Shown here in pieces: positions 1 to 5,315 of a stretch of 5,315 bases of DNA. Position numbers and translations under genes: made by a program. The stretch is taken from NCBI GenBank assembly GCA_018883705.1, contig JAHLFQ010000208.1:1-5315 (forward strand). The letters run 5' to 3'. A model generated the notes under the pieces. It saw only the letters and a program-made list of their open reading frames with translations, was not told the DNA's origin and did not search any database. This DNA comes from Candidatus Cellulosilyticum pullistercoris (lineage in GTDB: Bacteria > Bacillota > Clostridia > Lachnospirales > Cellulosilyticaceae). Within the stretch, counting starts at the first letter, position 1, and each line of letters starts with the position of its first letter.

Positions 1-902
1 ATTGGCATAAGCGTGTAGTGAAAACGCGTACGATTGATTTGTACATTATGTCCAGCCATAGAAGTAGAATGATATCCTATAATAGAGGAACGAAGTTCTC
101 TTTCTACTGCCTGTTCTACACGAGATTTAATGAGAGGATAAACATCTTCTTTTGGTACATCATATTTCTCAGATATAAAGCCGGATAAATAAGAGTAGGA
201 AAAGTCTTCAAGCTCATCATAGTTAAAGGGTGCAATGCTTTCCATAACCTTATCATCTGCTTTTGAAGAAGCATCGTGTGGCAAATAAGAAAAGGACATA
301 GTGGCAGCACGAGAAATAGAATAGATATCTGTTTGAGTATACTGATAGTCTCCTCGGCGCCATGACTTGATTTTTCTACCGGAACCATGCATATAACCAT
401 AGGTATCGCAATCTATGAGCCAGTAAGGGACATAAATACCCGTTATATTTTCTAATTGGCTAGGAGATGAGAAGTCATCAGGTAAGAATTTCTTACGTTT
501 GCACCACTTTAGAAAAGTATCTAATGCGTCCTCTTTACTCTTTTTAAAAGGAATAACTTTGGAAGGTCTAAATTCTTCAGAGAGTTGCTTGGTAAAAACA
601 ATAGGATTATGGCAGTAGTAGCATTTAGTAGCAGAAGTTGTTTCATCTGTTATAATTTGAGCACCACAACTGGGACAGGTATAAAGTTTAGTAGCACTAG
701 AGTTAGTCTGGTAGAATTCAGAGTTACTATCATCTTCAATAATTTCTGGCCCGGGAGTATCATAAGTATGCTGTGAGGTTAAGGTTTCAAATGCTTCTTT
801 ATCAAAAGTACTTAGGCAATATTCACATTTAAGGTTCTGTGATTCAGGATCAAATCCTAAATCCCCACCACAGTTAGGGCATTTATAAGAAACAATAGCC
901 AT
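1..902 (-). CDS. YdjG-like double zinc-ribbon protein (TFIIB-type zinc ribbon family), C-terminus cut by window edge
   Basis: The frame reads MAIVSYKCPNCGG from an ATG at 902-900 and stays open for 300 codons to the left edge, so the 3' end is missing. Two zinc ribbons are visible: C8-x2-C11 with C26-x2-C29, and C76-x2-C79 with C94-x2-C97, joined by an acidic, polar linker (about residues 45-72). A conserved-looking globular part follows, with GIYVPYWLIDCD near residue 150 and a later NRTRFHYTLMP stretch at the edge. Family knowledge: Firmicute proteins of this type (B. subtilis YdjG and clostridial relatives, sometimes mislabelled as PriA helicase) run to about 340-400 aa and usually end in a membrane segment. 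The missing part is therefore probably that anchor. Such genes often sit near TPM-domain and SPFH-domain (YdjH/YdjI) genes, which could lie beyond the left edge. The start is fixed by a perfect AAAGGAGG at 917-910, 7 bases upstream. The biochemical role is unknown. Family assignment is from recalled sequence resemblance. Confidence 0.8.
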   Translation of the reverse strand, partial: MAIVSYKCPNCGGDLGFDPESQNLKCEYCLSTFDKEAFETLTSQHTYDTPGPEIIEDDSNSEFYQTNSSATKLYTCPSCGAQIITDETTSATKCYYCHNPIVFTKQLSEEFRPSKVIPFKKSKEDALDTFLKWCKRKKFLPDDFSSPSQLENITGIYVPYWLIDCDTYGYMHGSGRKIKSWRRGDYQYTQTDIYSISRAATMSFSYLPHDASSKADDKVMESIAPFNYDELEDFSYSYLSGFISEKYDVPKEDVYPLIKSRVEQAVERELRSSIIGYHSTSMAGHNVQINRTRFHYTLMP

Positions 903-961
903 GAGAAAGCCTCCTTTATAGCTTAATAGATAGTCAACTAATATGATTTATTTTTTATGTC

Positions 962-990
962 AGTATAGCATATTGAAAAAGCATTGTGAA
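962..990 (-). promoter_or_regulatory. Sigma-A promoter of the zinc-ribbon gene
   Basis: On the minus strand a -35 box TTCACA (990-985) and a -10 box TATACT (967-962) are separated by exactly 17 bases. Each matches consensus at five of six positions. Transcription should start near position 955, giving a leader of about 50 bases before the ribosome binding site at 917-910. Together with the terminator just upstream, this makes the zinc-ribbon gene a separate transcription unit from the 433-aa gene on the same strand. Confidence 0.75.
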
Positions 991-1020
991 TGAACCAGAT
1001 ATATGTACATGTCGTATTAA

Positions 1021-1067
1021 ACATAAAAATAGCCTTAGCACTACTAAGTAAATGAGTAATGCTAAGG
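1021..1067 (-). terminator. Intrinsic terminator of the 433-aa gene
   Basis: CCTTAGCA (1033-1040) and TGCTAAGG (1060-1067) form a perfect 8-bp stem. After one C/A mismatch it extends by four more pairs (1042-1045 with 1055-1058), leaving a loop of about 9 bases. Read on the minus strand, the stem is followed by CTATTTTTAT, a usable T-tract. It lies about 40 bases past the stop codon of the leftward gene, where its terminator is expected. On the plus strand the stem is followed by TTTTATCTT, so it might work weakly in both directions, but no rightward gene ends here. Confidence 0.75.
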
Positions 1068-1106
1068 TTTTATCTTATATGATAAAGATAGGATGTTAGA
1101 AAGGTC

Positions 1107-2408
1107 TCATGATATAGGAAAGTAAACACTACTAAGAAGCTCTACACTTTGAATAAAAGTAGTGTTATGAAAGGGACTACAAATATTTGGAGAATGGAAC
1201 TTAGGATACTCAAATCTAAAAAGTGAATCAAGGATTAAAGAATAACTAGGATGATCTGGAGACCAAAAGTTAACAAGGGTAGGCCCTAGGTACGTAGATG
1301 GATTAGAGGCAAGCCCCATAAAGGTATAGGCAGCACGGATGCTAGTTTCGCTACAAGAAGAGAAAAAATAAGCTCCATATTCAAAGGTTGTTGAGCGTAA
1401 TAAAAGTTGAATACGGTTAATAATGACAGATAGTGTGCTAAGGGCATTTTGTACACATATGTTCTGAGCTGAATAATTAATGCCATGATTATGTGTTTTA
1501 TTTTCAGATGAAAACCTACTATGAGTGTGGGCGTGTGAATTGTTAAAAGTAGAACCTTGTGCACATGAGGCATTATCAGTATGGCTATGATTGCAAGCTT
1601 TATGAGAAAGAACTGAGAGGTTGATATTATTATTAAGGTATGGACAGGGTGCACCACTAGAAATAGTTGTAGTGGTATGGGAGTTTTGGTAGTGAGCCAT
1701 GTTAGTACCATTGGTTTCTGTCCTAGAACCGCCGTTTGTATCGGTATCACAGTTAGTGATAGTAGTTGAACCATTCTTCACCAGTCCGTGCATATGGTTA
1801 AAATGAACCTCATTAAAAATAGAAAATATATTATAAAGCTCACAAAGCTCATCATAATATTTTGAGAGCTCACAGTAGGAGATGGGATGAGCTAAAAAGA
1901 AAGCAGCATAGTCCGAAGAACTACCCATTAAGTCTGAGAATTGTGTTAATAAAGGTGTTGTAGAAGTGGTATTAGGAATAACTGTTGCTGAAGCAATTTG
2001 AAAGCAATTAGTAGGAGAGAAAAAGTCAGTAAGAAATTTAGGGGCATCAAAGACTACTTCAAAGGTCGTACCAGGAAAACTTTGAAGTAGTCCATTTTGT
2101 AAAAGAGAAAAAGCAGCAGAACATTCTCCTTTAACACCGATATAAATGGAAATCTTGCCATTCGTTGAGAAAAGGAAATAACCAAGCGCATGGCTAAGCG
2201 AAATAAGGGCATTTAAAATAAAGCTAAAATAACTAGAATTATTATTTGCAGGTAATGTTTTGATATGAAGTAGATAAATAGGAGTGGTACAGGTTAAAGG
2301 AGGCGTAACACAGAGGCAGCCAAGATCATGTAAAAGGGGGCGGTTTATAAGATTGTCATATTGTACAAGTGCTTCTTGCAAGAGCTTTATGTCTCGTATA
2401 TCATCCAT
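1107..2408 (-). CDS. 433-aa protein resembling the N-terminal half of a HerA/DUF87-type (VirB4/TraG-like) ATPase, without the ATPase domain
   Basis: This is an intact frame from ATG (2408-2406) to TGA (1109-1107). The start is preceded by AAAGGGG about 9 bases upstream. The N-terminal third, with IRDIKLLQEAL, LGCLCVTPPL at residues 29-38, IYLLHIKTL and SIYIGV at 87-92, and LLQSFPGTTFE at 107-117, recalls the N-terminal domain of large clostridial 'ATP-binding proteins' of the HerA/DUF87 group. A Ser/Thr/Asn/His-rich segment (202-308) follows, then a second structured part (about 314-433) ending in a stretch like the S-x-EL-...-P element that in full-length relatives sits just before the nucleotide-binding domain. 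No Walker A or B motif is present. The protein stops at that boundary, and a terminator rather than a coding remnant follows. It has no signal peptide and no clear membrane segment. It may be a stand-alone domain, a regulatory paralog or a truncated gene. The gene itself is secure; the family link is recalled resemblance, not a search result. Confidence 0.6.
   Translation of the reverse strand: MDDIRDIKLLQEALVQYDNLINRPLLHDLGCLCVTPPLTCTTPIYLLHIKTLPANNNSSYFSFILNALISLSHALGYFLFSTNGKISIYIGVKGECSAAFSLLQNGLLQSFPGTTFEVVFDAPKFLTDFFSPTNCFQIASATVIPNTTSTTPLLTQFSDLMGSSSDYAAFFLAHPISYCELSKYYDELCELYNIFSIFNEVHFNHMHGLVKNGSTTITNCDTDTNGGSRTETNGTNMAHYQNSHTTTTISSGAPCPYLNNNINLSVLSHKACNHSHTDNASCAQGSTFNNSHAHTHSRFSSENKTHNHGINYSAQNICVQNALSTLSVIINRIQLLLRSTTFEYGAYFFSSCSETSIRAAYTFMGLASNPSTYLGPTLVNFWSPDHPSYSLILDSLFRFEYPKFHSPNICSPFHNTTFIQSVELLSSVYFPIS
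1485..1805 (-). other. Low-complexity His/Asn/Thr/Ser-rich segment inside the 433-aa protein
   Basis: Residues 202-308 are dominated by Asn, Thr, Ser and His. I count 13 histidines, several in alternating pairs or triplets such as NHSHTD, SHAHTHS and KTHNHG, plus Cys220, Cys255, Cys272 and Cys282. The flanking parts have ordinary mixed composition, so this is probably a flexible linker between two folded halves. Ser/Thr/Gly/His-rich linkers at this position are, as I recall, common in the full-length ATPase family. The spaced histidines could bind a metal ion, but that is inference. Confidence 0.7.
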
Positions 2409-2440
2409 TTTGCATCGCCCCTTTCTGCTTGTAATAATAC

Positions 2441-2471
2441 TTTATGCAAGACAATCTTAAGAATATGTCAA
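2441..2471 (-). promoter_or_regulatory. Possible weak promoter for the 433-aa gene
   Basis: A perfect -35 box TTGACA reads on the minus strand at 2471-2466. The best -10 candidate is CATAAA (2446-2441), at a long 19-base spacing and matching consensus at only four of six positions. It lies 33 bases upstream of the start codon, so the leader would be short. The -35 is good and the -10 is poor. Either the promoter is weak or activator-dependent, or the true one lies elsewhere in the A/T-rich gap. Confidence 0.3.
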
Positions 2472-2547
2472 AGGACAATTTAGATGAATTGAAATAAATA
2501 ATAAAAATATAAAAATAAAAAAACTAATAGATTATTAAAAATAATAA

Positions 2548-2576
2548 TTGACAATTATAAAAAACAATAATATACT
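2548..2576 (+). promoter_or_regulatory. Distal sigma-A promoter of the SAM-riboswitch operon
   Basis: TTGACA (2548-2553, perfect) and TATACT (2571-2576, five of six) are separated by 17 bases. The upstream 50 bases (about 2496-2547) are almost pure A/T with A-runs, which could act as an UP element. The predicted start is near 2583, about 50 bases before the aptamer. This is the best promoter match in the window by box quality. Confidence 0.75.
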
Positions 2577-2589
2577 ACTAAGCATATTA

Positions 2590-2617
2590 TTGAACTAGGA
2601 AATAAATTTGGTATAAA
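2590..2617 (+). promoter_or_regulatory. Second, proximal promoter candidate with extended -10
   Basis: TTGAAC (2590-2595, four of six) lies 16 bases before TATAAA (2612-2617, five of six). The -10 is preceded by TGG, which makes an extended -10 element (TG at 2609-2610). The predicted start near 2624 would put the transcript's 5' end only about 10 bases before aptamer helix P1. In such an A/T-rich stretch a chance match is a real possibility. Confidence 0.4.
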
Positions 2618-2634
2618 AATTAAATAATTCGTTT

Positions 2635-2744
2635 CTTATCTAGAGAGGCAGAGGGACTGGCCCGATGAAGCCCAGCAACCTGAATATTCCATACGTATTC
2701 AAGGTGCTAATTCCTGCAAATCATACGGTGATTTGGAAGATAAG
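2635..2744 (+). promoter_or_regulatory. SAM-I (S-box) riboswitch aptamer
   Basis: The region carries the nearly invariant S-box core: AGAGAGGCAGAGGGACTGG, then GCCCGATGAAGCCCAGCAACC, and later AAGGTGCTAATTCCTGCA. Helices can be read directly. P1 pairs CTTATCT (2635-2641) with AGATAAG (2738-2744). P3 pairs TGAATA (2681-2686) with TATTCA (2696-2701). P4 pairs CAAATCA (2717-2723) with TGATTTG (2729-2735). P2 is the GC-rich GAGGGACTGGCCCGATGAAGCCC arm with the kink-turn GATGA. Family knowledge: S-adenosylmethionine binding stabilises P1 and switches downstream methionine genes off. The downstream metN and metI fit this exactly. Confidence 0.97.
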
Positions 2745-2801
2745 AGAGCATTGGACTGTATTTACTTAACTGCTTTCTTATCTTAAGAAAGCAGTTTTTT
2801 T
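2738..2801 (+). terminator. Riboswitch expression platform: antiterminator/terminator switch
   Basis: The terminator is a perfect 13-bp stem, AACTGCTTTCTTA (2768-2780) with TAAGAAAGCAGTT (2784-2796), a three-base loop and seven T's (2795-2801). The competing antiterminator pairs the 3' strand of aptamer P1 plus six following bases (2738-2750) with TGCTTTCTTATCT (2771-2783) over 13 positions: 12 Watson-Crick pairs and one G-U. When SAM holds P1 together, 2738-2744 is unavailable, the terminator forms and transcription stops before the aminotransferase gene. When SAM is low, the antiterminator forms and the operon is read. The logic is an OFF switch. Confidence 0.95.
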
Positions 2802-2846
2802 ATTGCCTGATTAAGTATAAGCGCAGAAACAAGGGAGGAAAAAGAG

Positions 2847-4004
2847 ATGACACAATTAAGTCGTAGATTGGATTGGTTTGAGGAGTCAAAAATTCGTAAA
2901 ATGACACGTATCGCAAATAAATATGGAGCAATTAATTTATCACAGGGTTTCCCGGATTTTGATCCACCCAAAGAGATCATTGAGGAATTACAAAGGGCAG
3001 CAGTAGAAGGCCCTCATCAATATGCAGTGACTTGGGGGTCACAAGAGTTTAGAGAAGCAGTGGCAAGAAAGCAAGAACGATTCATGGGGATTAAGATTAA
3101 TCCAGATGAAAATGTAGTTGTTACTTGTGGTAGTACAGAAGCAATGATGGCGGCGATGATGTCTATCTGTGAGGTGGGAGATAAGGTTGCAATTTTCTCT
3201 CCATTTTATGAGAACTATGCTGCGGATACCGTGCTTTGTGGCGCTGTGCCTATTTATATTCCTCTTAAGCCACCAACTTTTGATTTTGATAGAAAGCAAC
3301 TAGAGGAAGCCTTTAAACAAGGGGCAAAAGCACTTATTTTGTGTAATCCTTCTAATCCTATAGGAAAGGTGTTTACAAGAGAAGAGCTTCTAGACATTGC
3401 TCAGATTGTAACTAAATATGATGCTTACGTTATTACAGATGAAGTCTATGAACATATTGTCTATGAACCACATAAACATACTTATTTTGCTTCATTACCA
3501 GGAATGTTTGAAAGAACGATTTCATGTAGTTCGTTATCTAAAACCTACTCTATTACAGGTTGGAGACTGGGTTATGTGATTGCACCTAAGGCAGTGATTG
3601 ACCAGTGTAAGAAAGTACATGACTTTTTAACGGTTGGTGCAGCAGCACCTCTTCAAAGAGCAGCAACAGTAGGGCTTAACTTTGGAGATGATTATTATAA
3701 GGAGTTAACAAAGATTTATACTAAGAAGAGAGAACTCTTTTTATCAGGGCTTGATAGTATTGGGCTTAAATATTTTAGACCAGACGGTGCGTACTATGTC
3801 ATGGTCAATATCGAGGAATTTGGAATAGCTTCTGATGAAGCTTTTGCAGAAAAGCTTATTAAAGAGATAGGTGTAGCAGCAGTACCAGGTTCAAGTTTCT
3901 TTAAAGAAGATGTCAATAATTATATTCGCTTCCATTTTGCAAAGAAACCAGAGACCTTAGAAGCAGCACTAGAAAGGCTAAGTGAGATAAGAAAACATTT
4001 CTAG
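2847..4004 (+). CDS. Class I/II PLP-dependent aminotransferase, methionine/kynurenine (YbdL-like) type
   Basis: This is a complete 385-aa cytosolic fold-type I aminotransferase of normal length. Visible motifs: NLSQGFPDFDPP (30-41), the phosphate-binding GSTEA (95-99), NPSNPIG with the conserved Asn170, TDEVYEH with Asp198 and Tyr201, SLSKTYSITGWRLGY with the Schiff-base Lys232 and Arg240, and the substrate-carboxylate Arg361 in NYIRFHFAKK. The INLSQGFPDFD start and the C-terminal RFHFAKKPETLEAALERL resemble E. coli YbdL (methionine aminotransferase) and kynurenine/glutamine transaminase K relatives, rather than the INLGQGNPD type of MtnE. It is first in a SAM-riboswitch operon with metN 14 bases downstream, so a role in methionine/2-oxo-4-methylthiobutyrate exchange is likely. 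Exact substrate preference (methionine, aromatic or glutamine) cannot be read. The start is supported by GGGAGG (2833-2838) 8 bases before the ATG. Confidence 0.9.
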   Translation: MTQLSRRLDWFEESKIRKMTRIANKYGAINLSQGFPDFDPPKEIIEELQRAAVEGPHQYAVTWGSQEFREAVARKQERFMGIKINPDENVVVTCGSTEAMMAAMMSICEVGDKVAIFSPFYENYAADTVLCGAVPIYIPLKPPTFDFDRKQLEEAFKQGAKALILCNPSNPIGKVFTREELLDIAQIVTKYDAYVITDEVYEHIVYEPHKHTYFASLPGMFERTISCSSLSKTYSITGWRLGYVIAPKAVIDQCKKVHDFLTVGAAAPLQRAATVGLNFGDDYYKELTKIYTKKRELFLSGLDSIGLKYFRPDGAYYVMVNIEEFGIASDEAFAEKLIKEIGVAAVPGSSFFKEDVNNYIRFHFAKKPETLEAALERLSEIRKHF

Positions 4005-4018
4005 AAGGGGGTTTTTAG

Positions 4019-5038
4019 ATGATTGAGTTGAAAGATGTAAGTGTTGTATTTAAGCAAAAACATGGAAATTTCACAGCAGTAGATCAAGTATCTCTTCATA
4101 TCAAGAAAGGTGATATCTTCGGTATTGTTGGTGGAAGTGGTGCGGGCAAAAGTACACTTGTAAGAACAATTAATGGATTACAAAAAGTGACATCAGGACA
4201 AGTGATTGTAGATGGGGAAGATGTAGGCAGTTTATCCACTCATGAGATTCGAAATCTAAGGAAAAAGATAGGTATGATTTTTCAACATTTCAACCTCATC
4301 TCTAGAAAAACGGTAGGAGAGAATATAGAATTTGCTCTTAAAATACAGAAGTATCCTAAGAATAAGCGTAGAGCGAGAACAAAAGAATTACTTGAACTTG
4401 TAGGCCTAGATGATAAGCAAGACGTTTATCCAGCAAGTTTAAGTGGTGGACAGAAGCAACGTGTAGGTATTGCTAGAGCATTAGCAGCAGAACCAAAGAT
4501 TTTATTGTGTGATGAGGCAACTTCTGCACTAGATGTGCAAACAACTGAAGAAATTGTGGATATCTTAAAAGAAATTAATCGCAAATTGGGGATTACTATT
4601 GTGTTTATCACCCATCAACTTGAAGTGGCTAAAAGTTTATTCACACAAGTAGCAGTAATGAGCCAAGGCAAAATCATTGAAGAGAATGAAGCTTATGAGA
4701 TATTTGCAAATCCAAAGGAAGCACTTACTAGAAAACTTGTTAAGTCACAAATAGAAATTCCAGAAGAAGTTATGAGTAGTACTAAAGGTCAAGTACTTAA
4801 ACTGACTTACAAAGGACAAAAAAGTGTAGAACCTATTATTGCATATACCAATAAGACATTTGATGTGGTATTAAATATCTTGCATGGTCGCATTGAATAT
4901 ATTCAGGGAAAACCAATAGGGACCTTGGTAGTAAGTCTTGATGGGAAAAGAGAAGTGGTTCAAGAGGCCATAGAGTATATGAAGCAACACATTGAGGAGA
5001 TAGAAATTATCAAAGAAACGGAGAGTGATATTGCATGA
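4019..5038 (+). CDS. metN: Methionine ABC transporter ATP-binding protein MetN
   Basis: This 339-aa ATPase powers uptake of methionine with the permease MetI and lipoprotein MetQ at the cytoplasmic membrane. All ABC motifs are intact: Walker A GGSGAGKST (38-46) with Lys44, Q-loop Gln89 in MIFQHFNL, signature LSGGQ (141-145), Walker B ILLCDE (161-166) with Glu166, D-loop SALD (169-172) and switch His199. The C-terminal segment from about 255 to 335, containing VLKLTYKGQ and GTLVVSLDG, is the NIL domain typical of MetN, which binds methionine and inhibits transport. Length is normal for the family. The ribosome site AAGGGGG (4005-4011) lies directly after the aminotransferase stop, 7 bases before the ATG. 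The stop overlaps the metI start. Expression should be controlled by the upstream SAM riboswitch. Confidence 0.96.
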   Translation: MIELKDVSVVFKQKHGNFTAVDQVSLHIKKGDIFGIVGGSGAGKSTLVRTINGLQKVTSGQVIVDGEDVGSLSTHEIRNLRKKIGMIFQHFNLISRKTVGENIEFALKIQKYPKNKRRARTKELLELVGLDDKQDVYPASLSGGQKQRVGIARALAAEPKILLCDEATSALDVQTTEEIVDILKEINRKLGITIVFITHQLEVAKSLFTQVAVMSQGKIIEENEAYEIFANPKEALTRKLVKSQIEIPEEVMSSTKGQVLKLTYKGQKSVEPIIAYTNKTFDVVLNILHGRIEYIQGKPIGTLVVSLDGKREVVQEAIEYMKQHIEEIEIIKETESDIA

Positions 5039-5315
5039 GCACAAATGAATTAATAGAAGCGTTATGGGTGGCTACAAAAGAGACTTTTTATATGGTAGGC
5101 ATTTCAATGCTTATTGCAATAGTAGTAGGGACGGTTCTGGGACTAATCTTATATATTACGTCCTCACCACTTTTATACCCTAACAAGGTAATAAACGCTA
5201 TTTCTGGTTTTGTTATCAATGTCATTCGTTCTATTCCGTTTATTATTCTACTAGTACTACTGTATCCTTTTACAGAGTTCTTATTACATACAACAATTGG
5301 AGCTAAGGCAGTAAC
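5035..5315 (+). CDS. metI: Methionine ABC transporter permease MetI, 3' end cut by window edge
   Basis: The first 93 codons of the permease are present; the family is usually about 215-220 aa, so roughly 40% is seen. The ATG (5035-5037) overlaps the metN stop in an ATGA arrangement, which suggests translational coupling. GGAGAG (5020-5025), 9 bases upstream, serves as ribosome site. Two membrane segments are visible: about residues 18-41 (FYMVGISMLIAIVVGTVLGLILY) and about 59-79, with the MetI-type motif NVIRSIPFIILLVLLYPFT (62-80). MetI forms the membrane channel with MetN, and metQ is expected downstream, outside the window. Confidence 0.94.
   Translation, partial: MSTNELIEALWVATKETFYMVGISMLIAIVVGTVLGLILYITSSPLLYPNKVINAISGFVINVIRSIPFIILLVLLYPFTEFLLHTTIGAKAV

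Noticed and set aside
116..400. A 94-codon minus-strand frame beginning MVICMVPVEKSS
   Set aside because: It lies wholly inside the zinc-ribbon gene in a different frame and has no recognisable motif; the zinc-ribbon frame is clearly the coding one.
1003..1010. Palindrome ATGTACAT just upstream of the zinc-ribbon gene's -35 box, considered as an operator
   Set aside because: It is only 8 bp, there is no second copy nearby, and A/T-rich DNA gives such palindromes often. No regulator can be named.
1071..1090. TATCTT...AAGATA arms next to the terminator, considered as a second hairpin
   Set aside because: A six-pair, all but one A/T stem without a T-tract; unlikely to act beside the much stronger neighbouring hairpin.
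1286..1774. A 162-codon open frame on the minus strand inside the 433-aa gene
   Set aside because: It overlaps the low-complexity part of the larger gene in another frame. Its Leu/Ile/Thr-rich translation arises from frame-shifted reading of the Asn/Thr/Ser codons, and it shows no family motif.
2427..2452. CTTG...CAAG short inverted repeat in the leader of the 433-aa gene
   Set aside because: Only about four pairs with a long loop; too weak to be called a regulatory hairpin.
1..5315. CRISPR arrays, tRNA or rRNA genes, insertion sequences and attachment sites
   Set aside because: No regularly spaced repeats, no cloverleaf or rRNA-like stretches, no transposase frame and no flanking direct repeats were seen on either strand.

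Overview
The window looks like chromosomal DNA from a low-GC Firmicute, most likely a clostridium (Clostridia, perhaps Lachnospirales). The grounds are A/T-rich codon use, strong AAGGAGG-type ribosome binding sites, near-consensus sigma-A promoters with 17-bp spacers, and an S-box (SAM-I) riboswitch that controls a methionine uptake operon through transcription termination. The species cannot be named from sequence reading alone.

Left half, minus strand (1-2408): two separate transcription units. A 433-aa protein (1107-2408) looks like only the N-terminal half of a large clostridial HerA/DUF87-type (VirB4/TraG-like) ATPase. It includes that family's low-complexity Ser/Thr/Asn/His-rich central linker, but the reading frame stops where the ATPase domain should begin. 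A strong hairpin terminator follows about 40 bases after its stop. Next, with its own near-consensus promoter and a perfect ribosome binding site, comes a YdjG-like protein with two four-cysteine zinc ribbons (1-902). It runs off the left edge just before its expected membrane-anchored C-terminus.

Centre (2409-2846): an extremely A/T-rich divergent intergenic region. It holds a possible weak promoter for the leftward gene and two candidate promoters for the rightward operon. It also holds a complete SAM-I aptamer, and an expression platform in which the 3' strand of P1 can pair either with the 5' strand of P1 (SAM bound) or with the left arm of the terminator (SAM free).

Right half, plus strand (2847-5315): a tightly packed operon of a class I/II PLP aminotransferase of the methionine/kynurenine (YbdL-like) type, metN (ABC ATPase with C-terminal NIL domain) and metI (permease, cut by the right edge). 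metQ would be expected just beyond. When SAM is scarce, transcription should read through and the cell should import methionine. The aminotransferase probably interconverts methionine and its 2-oxo acid (KMTB), or a related sulfur or aromatic amino acid.

The rightward operon is well understood biology with one less usual member, the leading aminotransferase. The least explained element is the ATPase-less N-terminal-domain protein on the left.
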